Source: Cyathus striatus (lineage: Eukaryota; Basidiomycota; Agaricomycetes; Agaricales; Nidulariaceae). From it: a stretch of 64,000 bases of DNA. The stretch lies in the NCBI GenBank assembly GCA_025738555.1, contig JAOVFP010000015.1, positions 3,162,001 to 3,226,000 of the forward strand, given 5' to 3'. This document shows positions 58,284 through 64,000 of the stretch, one piece after another. The position numbers were made by a program, and so were the translations under genes. Numbering within the stretch: position 1 is the stretch's first letter; every line of letters begins with the position of its first letter. The notes under the pieces were generated by a model that saw only the letters and a list, made by a program, of their open reading frames with translations, was not told the DNA's origin and did no database searches.

Positions 58284-59997
58284 TTGGTTCCCTGTAGTTG
58301 CAGTGACAGTATCTCAGCAGTAGGAGTCCTGCGCCTTGCAGTCAGACCTCTACAACTGTGGTATATCTAGGTGGCTCAGAAGTATAGTTCCTAACCATGT
58401 AGTTTCAGCTCTATATTGTTTGCGATTGACGCTAGTGCTTTTAGCCGTGTGGATACATCTGATTACATTACAGTTATGGTGTTATACTTGGCGAGTATGG
58501 GATTACGCCTTGGAATTACAGTATTTAATCTTTGTGATTACAGTACAACCTGACTCCGCGACTTAATGAGTACACCACATGGTGTATTAATACAGGGGAT
58601 GTGCTTCGCGACCATGGCAATACACCCTACAATGGGTGGTACAGTTAACGTTTGCAGTGATATGTATTTATGGTTGCAGTAGTACACTCTACAATTTATT
58701 GCGTCCGGTAATTGAGGCAATTAGAATGAGATATATGCAATGATAATATGTATCGAGCATCTGTATCTTTTAGTATTAGGCCAGGCGACCTGTGTGTGTG
58801 ACTGGGCAAATAGCACTCCATACTTGGATTCCAGTAATGCACAAATCATAGGTGGGTTGGTTCAGCGAGCACAAAATTGTGAATTATGATTATGCAAATC
58901 AACAGGTGAAGCCCGCATAAGCTACAGGCTAGCCACGGCACTGGCTAGTATAGAACACGAGTACTAGCACCACTAAGTTGTCGTACATTTGGGAGTGGCG
59001 GATGAATTGGTTATTCGTATCATGCGGAAAGTCCAAACGAACCCCCTCGAAAAAATCAGGATAGCTAGAAGAAAGACTTCTCAGACTCCCAACAGTAGGA
59101 CTAGGATAGACCATAACACGGTGACCTTGTCCATCATGAAATCTGCATCCGAGTCAAATTGATGTCAGACTTTACAAAGTCAACTTGAATGCTCGGACAC
59201 ATCACTTCAACTCTTCCTCTAACAAGATGTATTTCACAGCCCACATACAAATTAAATTTGCCCAGTGGTAGAGATTTGGCATTACTTAAGAATATAAGTA
59301 ATATAATCTCAGCGTCGCGATAGATAGCGATGACTATCGTATTGCATTACCTATAAGTGATACAATCTACATAAGTAATGCCAATAAGTAACATAATATA
59401 AGTAAGTCTAATAAAGTCTGCTCACCTCAGCTTCGCAATAGATAGCGATGACCGAAGAGAGCACGACTGCTTGCTAAGCTACTTAAATACCAAGTAAGAT
59501 AAAAATTTCAATACCGGTTTAAATGTGTTCAGTGGAATAACAAATGCGGCATCCCGCCGGCCGAGTGAACATGGCGCATCAGTAGCGCACGGATGGCATA
59601 AGCAACCCTTGTATTCCAAAAAGAAAACTTGGAATATAAAATAGACATCATCCTCACTTTTGACCACTATCGCGACATCAAGTAAGAAAGAAAAATGTAA
59701 CTTTAAATGAGCACAGACCCAACATAGAGCAAAGTCGAAAAACAGAAGTCGAGACCTCTACCAAGAGGTCAATCACGCTGAATAGTATACTATTTACATT
59801 GAACACAAGGGGCTGAGCAGTGAGAACGATGCAGCTAACCAGTCAGAGAAATATAAGATAATCGAAAATTATATTCTGAGTAGCACAGACACTACTAGTC
59901 AAATTTCGAAGCTTAGCCAGATTCCCGGAGAATCAAGATCACACCAGTGCAGTAAATTGCAGTTCTAGGACGACCATAGCGAAAAATCCTGAAATCG
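58284..59997. other. Gene-poor sequence with decaying repeat remnants
   Basis: No supported gene. The first 400 bp still carry weak minisatellite echoes (gattacag, ttatggt). Short minus-strand frames at 58929-59114 and 59479-59667 have no recognisable similarity. A small duplicated block is listed separately. Confidence 0.5.
59308..59452. repeat. Duplicated 27-bp block inside AT-rich DNA
   Basis: The sequence ctcagcgtcgcgatagatag... at 59308-59334 recurs with a few changes at 59426-59452, 118 bp downstream. The AT-rich sequence between them is rich in taagta repeats (ataagtaat, aagtaacataa), so a larger duplicated or palindromic block is possible. Confidence 0.55.
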
Positions 59998-60785
59998 TCA
60001 GAGAGTTTGGATACTCGATGGCCATCTGGGCCTGTGATCCTTGATCTCAGAATAAGAAAGTGTCCAGCGTGAAATGCGATACGTTACCCGCTTCTTCTTC
60101 TCTGGCTTTTTGGAGATGTTGGACTCGGGTTTGATAGTGGTAAGGTCAGTGACGACATCAAACATCCAGTTGCCGAGGGTAAGAGGGCGAATGGCGATGT
60201 TCTGGTGTTTGAGTTTTGAGGCGACAGTTTCTTCATCCTCTGAATTGCCCTCCGATTCCCCTTCCCAGTCGATTAAGACGTCTTCGCCAACTTCTCTGGG
60301 GACAAAGCTACCAGTGCACTGTTGCGACGCGAGCATCTTCCCGAACTCATACTCGTCCTGATCCAAATTGAGAGACAAAGATGAAGCAAGGGAGGAAGAA
60401 GAAAAAGCAGCTTTGAGATCTCCACAGTATCCATACTCGACGACATGGCCAGACTTCATAACGTACATAAAGTCGCCCTTGTCGATTGGAGAAAGGTCAT
60501 GCGTGATGACAATGGTGGTTTTTCCGCAGTACCAGTGCTTGATGGCTTCGAAGACGAGAATGCGCGAGGTAGCATCAAGTGCTGAAGTCACTTCGTCTGT
60601 ATAGTGTAGTCAGTAAACATCCAAAGAAAGAAATGCAGATAGAAGAAACATATCGAGGACGAGAACATCATGATTCCATAATCTCGCATGGACACTCTTC
60701 AAAAGTTGCCTGTCCACCACTCAGCGACACACACTCACTGCCACCCCAAACGCTCTCATATCCCTGATGTAAGTCCCTTGGGGGA
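59998..60785 (-). pseudogene. Relic of an ABC-B (Ste6-like) transporter, NBD1 end and linker
   Basis: A fragment of a full ABC exporter of the Ste6/MDR type. It retains GYESVWGGSECVSLSGGQ (signature), RLWNHDVLVLD (Walker B lead), EVTSALDATSRILVFEAIKHW and the H-loop IVITHDLSPID. A linker follows (IRPLTLGNWMFDVVTDLTT, RISRWTLSYSEIKD). A 2-nt loss near 60709-60710, just after the LSGGQ codons, shifts the frame. The intron inside the Walker B/D-loop junction starts AT (60653-60652) where GT is expected. Both transmembrane domains, the Walker A and the second NBD are missing. It is therefore a decayed fragment, perhaps left by a duplication or rearrangement. Confidence 0.8.
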
Positions 60786-61279
60786 GATGGATATGAGAAT
60801 GAGACTACAGCCTGTGAATAGCGTACAGAGTTTTGAGAAGGCGAATGAGAATGTCTGATTTAAACACAAGCATTGCGGAGCATAAAGTGCTGTAAATGTA
60901 ATTTTCGCGGTATCATACCACTATTAGTACTATCTGCAAGTCAGTTAACACTTTACCTAAGCTGTATAGCCGTTGTGACAACTTTTGCCCATAAAGCTGG
61001 AGAGCAAACTAATATAAGTCACTGAAAGTTCAAAGATCAGCATATTTAATGAGTATATTAGCTACAACCGAGTATTGATCACTCAGGAGATAGACACGCG
61101 GTTCAATTAAAGTTACAACGCAGACTCTAATATGATACTATACAATACTAGTGACAAGCCAGATATTAGTACCAAATCAGGACCAACCGGTGTGGATTCA
61201 ACAAAGACAGTCTTTCCTAATTTATGGGGTCCGAGCCTTGCCCGTCGCGTCAAGACTTTGTCAAGACTAATGGATGGGT
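60786..61279. other. Unassigned sequence between ABC relic and direct repeat
   Basis: AT-rich. The expected upstream NBD1 part (Walker A) is not recognisable, so the ABC gene is truncated here. No other feature is supported. Confidence 0.5.
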
Positions 61280-61480
61280 GTCGGCGCTCGTCTCGGTCTC
61301 CCAGGAAGAAAGTTGATCATGATCAAGTTGTGAGGTGCGCACTTCGTGCACACTCTCCCCCACACCCCGCGAGCAAGCAATAGGCTACAATTAATATTAC
61401 TACAAATACATTATTTAGTGATATAAAACAATTTGCAGAGCATAAAATACTCAAAGGAAACCTGAAGCGCAAGTCAAAGA
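61280..61480 (+). repeat. 201-bp direct repeat, copy 1
   Basis: Starts gtcggcgctcg and ends aagtcaaaga. By eye it is identical to copy 2 over the full 201 bp. Copies begin 457 bp apart. It contains gtgcgcacttcgtgcac and is bounded by differing sequence, except that both are followed soon after by a tggca-rich stretch. Confidence 0.85.
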
Positions 61481-61736
61481 TGGCAAGTCTCGCTTGGAGG
61501 GAACCGAGAGAGAGAATATAGTCTTCGACTCAAGCAGGAAGGTGGCACGTGACCAACCTTTTTCCCGTACCACCATCCTGTGCGGCAAGGACGAAGGTCC
61601 ATAATCCCGCTCGCGCACAGGTTCCCTCAACGTTTTCACCCACCCGCCACTCCCAGAATATAAGCATTAAATAGGTTAATTACATATTCTTTCAACTTGG
61701 TCAAGAAATCTGTCTAAACTGGGAGCCCACCCACCC
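61481..61736. other. 256-bp spacer between the direct repeats
   Basis: It begins tggcaagtctcg. Near the ends it holds inverted copies of gaggg-aacc (about 61497 and 61618), so it may fold. No gene is present. Confidence 0.55.
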
Positions 61737-61937
61737 GTCGGCGCTCGTCTCGGTCTCCCAGGAAGAAAGTTGATCATGATCAAGTTGTGAGGTGCGCACT
61801 TCGTGCACACTCTCCCCCACACCCCGCGAGCAAGCAATAGGCTACAATTAATATTACTACAAATACATTATTTAGTGATATAAAACAATTTGCAGAGCAT
61901 AAAATACTCAAAGGAAACCTGAAGCGCAAGTCAAAGA
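61737..61937 (+). repeat. 201-bp direct repeat, copy 2
   Basis: Same 201-bp block as 61280-61480. It is followed by cgttggcagtcgcgg, resembling the tggcaagtctcgc that follows copy 1. Copy 2 ends 183 bp upstream of the LCCL-gene ATG, so it may overlap that promoter. Confidence 0.85.
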
Positions 61938-62120
61938 CGTTGGCAGTCGCGGCGGTTGCATACATCGGCACGGGTTTCCCATGAGTGGTATTTCAAGCGT
62001 AACTGGGCACACTTTAGGACACTTCGCCATTCTCCCTCTCTCTCCCTTTTATGCCCGTGAACAGCTGAAAGTCCTGAGCTTGTCGAGCTTTTACTCTCGC
62101 AGTTAACGGTAAACACCCTG

Positions 62121-64000
62121 ATGCAGAACGACACACCGTCAAGCTCTTCTTGGTCAAATAATCCCAGTAAAACCTCTACATCTGTTCATGATCGCAGCAT
62201 CCTCAAAGACGGCCTTGCGAATGAAGCTTCCAGGATAACCCAAGTTGGTCTCTTTGAGATTGAGGACCCACCTCAGCGCCAGCAGACACCGTTTTCGCGT
62301 TTTTCAAGACAGTTTGCCGACAAGTATCCTCGAGCATACACCCACATACGCCGCATTGCTATTTACATTAGAGGTCCAAAGCCCAAGAGGGACCTGCCAG
62401 GTGTGCACCTAACTTGACAACGCTCAGTGTAGACTGCGTTTACTATTAACTTTTTTTATAGCTCCTCAACCATTACTAAACCGCAATATCGTATTATTTG
62501 GGAAACATCTAAACATTCGTATAGAGTCGACTATCGTTAAATATACTAGACCACTAACAAATCCTTGGATCTTTCTTTTCCTTGGCGCAGCGTATATTAT
62601 TTCCTTCGCATTCTTCGCTAGAGCACAATCGTTTTTGACCCCCTCTGATTCGTTCATTGGCTGTACGGCCACATATTGGTTGGCAAACAATGGATGTGGG
62701 CAGGACGGACAGCTATGTGCACCGTTTGATAATTCAACTTTCGAGTTCCGTTGCCCTGCACAATGCAATAACGTCATTCTTCAAAATTCGAGAACAGTCG
62801 GGAATGAACAGATTGCATTCAAACCGTTGATTGTCGGAGGTGGCGATGATAACCATACCTATAGAGGGGACAGTTTCATTTGTGCTGCTGCTGTTCAGGC
62901 GTGAGTAACTATTCCAATCATCAGCATAATTCTAGTATAACGTGCAATGTAGAGGAGTGATTTCAAACAATAGGGGAGGATGCGGATCCCTTCAGTTAAC
63001 TGGCAACTTCACTGACTTTCTTCCTTTCACGGCAAATGGACTATCTTCGATAGGCTTTCCCACTATATTCCCACTTTCCTTTCAGTTTCTTGGATCAACT
63101 TCTCTGAACCATTGTGAAGATCTTCGGAATAGTGCATTAGCTTTCAACGTATTAATTACTTGCATGCTCTTTATCTTACTACGCCCGAAGTACATCATAT
63201 TATACTGGTCAATCGTGTCCATCGGGTTTTGGCACGTCGCACTGTTTTCCCAACCACAGGGACCACCCCCAAGACTTGATGTCGCTTTTGGAACATTCCT
63301 ACCTACACTCTTTATATGTTACGCATTCTGGCGACTTGGCTTTCGCTTCACGCTCTCTACATATTCTAACGCCCCGCTGGAGTCGTGTATCCTTTACCTT
63401 GGGCCGTTCTGGGTTGGGGTCCTCAATAACCTTACATTTGACAAGATTCCAATTAGTCGTCTCACTGCTTCTGACATTGGCAAGCGTGCTGGAGGGATTA
63501 CCGCATTAGTTGTTATATTGGTTGTTCTGGTTATCATCGCTATCAATCAAGTTCGCGTTATTCGCAAAACAGGATGGCTTCCCTATTATGCCGGCTGGTA
63601 TATTCTTGGCGGATTGTTGGTTCTCGTCCTTGCACTGCTCCCTGGACTCGAACTACGTATCCATCATTATATTATAGCTATGGTATTTATTCCAGCAACA
63701 GCTTTTCCTACGAGACTATCAGCCATTTACCAAGGTGTTCTTCTTGGAATGTTTTTGAATGGAGCTGCAGCTTTTGGCTTTGATTCTATCCTACAGACTG
63801 CTGCTGACGTATGATTCTTACTCGTCCTTTTGATTGAACACACTTACCCATGTAAATATAGCTTCGGCAAGATGCTCCCTTGGGATCTTCTCTGCCGACA
63901 TTCCTCACTAATTCGACGACATATAACTCATCTATACCTTTGGCTGACCAAGTTATCTTTTGGGATGCACTTCCTCAGGATTGGGATGGGTTTGCACTAT
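62121..64000 (+). CDS. LCCL-domain polytopic membrane protein, 3' end outside window
   Basis: Exons 62121..62400, 62462..62900, 62953..63808 and 63862..>64000. The N-terminus is Ser-rich and cytosolic (SSSSWSNNPSKTSTSVHD). A first transmembrane helix (FLFLGAAYIISFAFFARA) is followed by the LCCL module: CTATYWLANNGCGQDGQLC, FEFRCPAQCNNVILQNSRTVG, GDDNHTYRGDSFICAAAVQA and SNNRGGCGSLQL. At least six further hydrophobic spans follow (for example GITALVVILVVLVIIAIN, YILGGLLVLVLALLPGLEL). Fungal LCCL proteins of this layout are plasma- or vacuole-membrane proteins of unknown function. The gene runs past the window end. Confidence 0.9.

Noticed and set aside
1..64000. tRNA, rRNA, CRISPR arrays and intact transposable elements
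   Set aside because: None were recognised by eye on either strand; a tRNA scan and repeat library search were not possible here.

Overview
The window is nuclear DNA of a filamentous fungus, most likely an agaricomycete basidiomycete. The evidence is dense genes on both strands, many short introns (about 45-65 bp, usually with GTRNGT-like donors), and a characteristic mix of protein families: fungal Zn2Cys6 regulator, KRE6/SKN1 glucan protein, seipin, low-mass tyrosine phosphatase, Ste6-type ABC relic and LCCL membrane protein. Nothing in it is bacterial, viral or organellar. All CDS spans run from start codon to stop codon and include introns. Exon boundaries are given where I could fix them by splice sites plus reading frame.

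Layout. 1-13.5 kb: 3' end of a SNF2/RAD5-like helicase (+), Zn2Cys6 regulator (-), REEP/YOP1 ER-shaping protein (+), exocyst subunit SEC3 (-), homeobox protein (+), ceramide glucosyltransferase (-). 13.9-27 kb: peroxisomal 3-ketoacyl-CoA thiolase (+), membrane-anchored heparinase II/III-like lyase (+), Ser-rich membrane sensor-like protein (+), Ima1-like nuclear membrane protein (-), SNAP43-like protein (+), KRE6/SKN1-like glucan synthesis protein (+). 27-57 kb: UBE2O-like E2 (-), F-box protein (+), acetylglutamate synthase (+), carnitine/acylcarnitine carrier (-), FAS1-domain protein (-), RAV1 (+), Rab GDI (-), Myb/Rap1-type protein (-), methylmalonate-semialdehyde dehydrogenase (+), LMW phosphatase (-), SH3BGR/glutaredoxin-like protein (+), seipin (-), two conserved proteins of unknown function (+). 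57.3-62.1 kb: a gene-poor island with a 21-bp minisatellite, a decayed ABC-transporter fragment and a perfect 201-bp direct repeat. 62.1 kb to the end: 5' part of an LCCL-domain polytopic membrane protein (+).

Functional links. These are mostly unrelated housekeeping genes. Loose themes are secretion and membrane traffic (SEC3, GDI1, RAV1, REEP, seipin), cell surface (KRE6, Ser-rich protein, FAS1 protein, lyase), and fatty-acid or branched-chain catabolism (thiolase, carnitine carrier, MMSDH). UBE2O and the F-box gene are divergent from a 215-bp spacer, and both belong to ubiquitin pathways.

The oddest features are these. The thiolase has lost part of its signature near the catalytic His and has an AT instead of GT at one donor. 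There are 7-nt and 8-nt microexons, and a coding exon that is only the start codon. The 57-62 kb island also stands out. I saw no clear multi-gene novel system, tRNA, rRNA, CRISPR or intact transposon.
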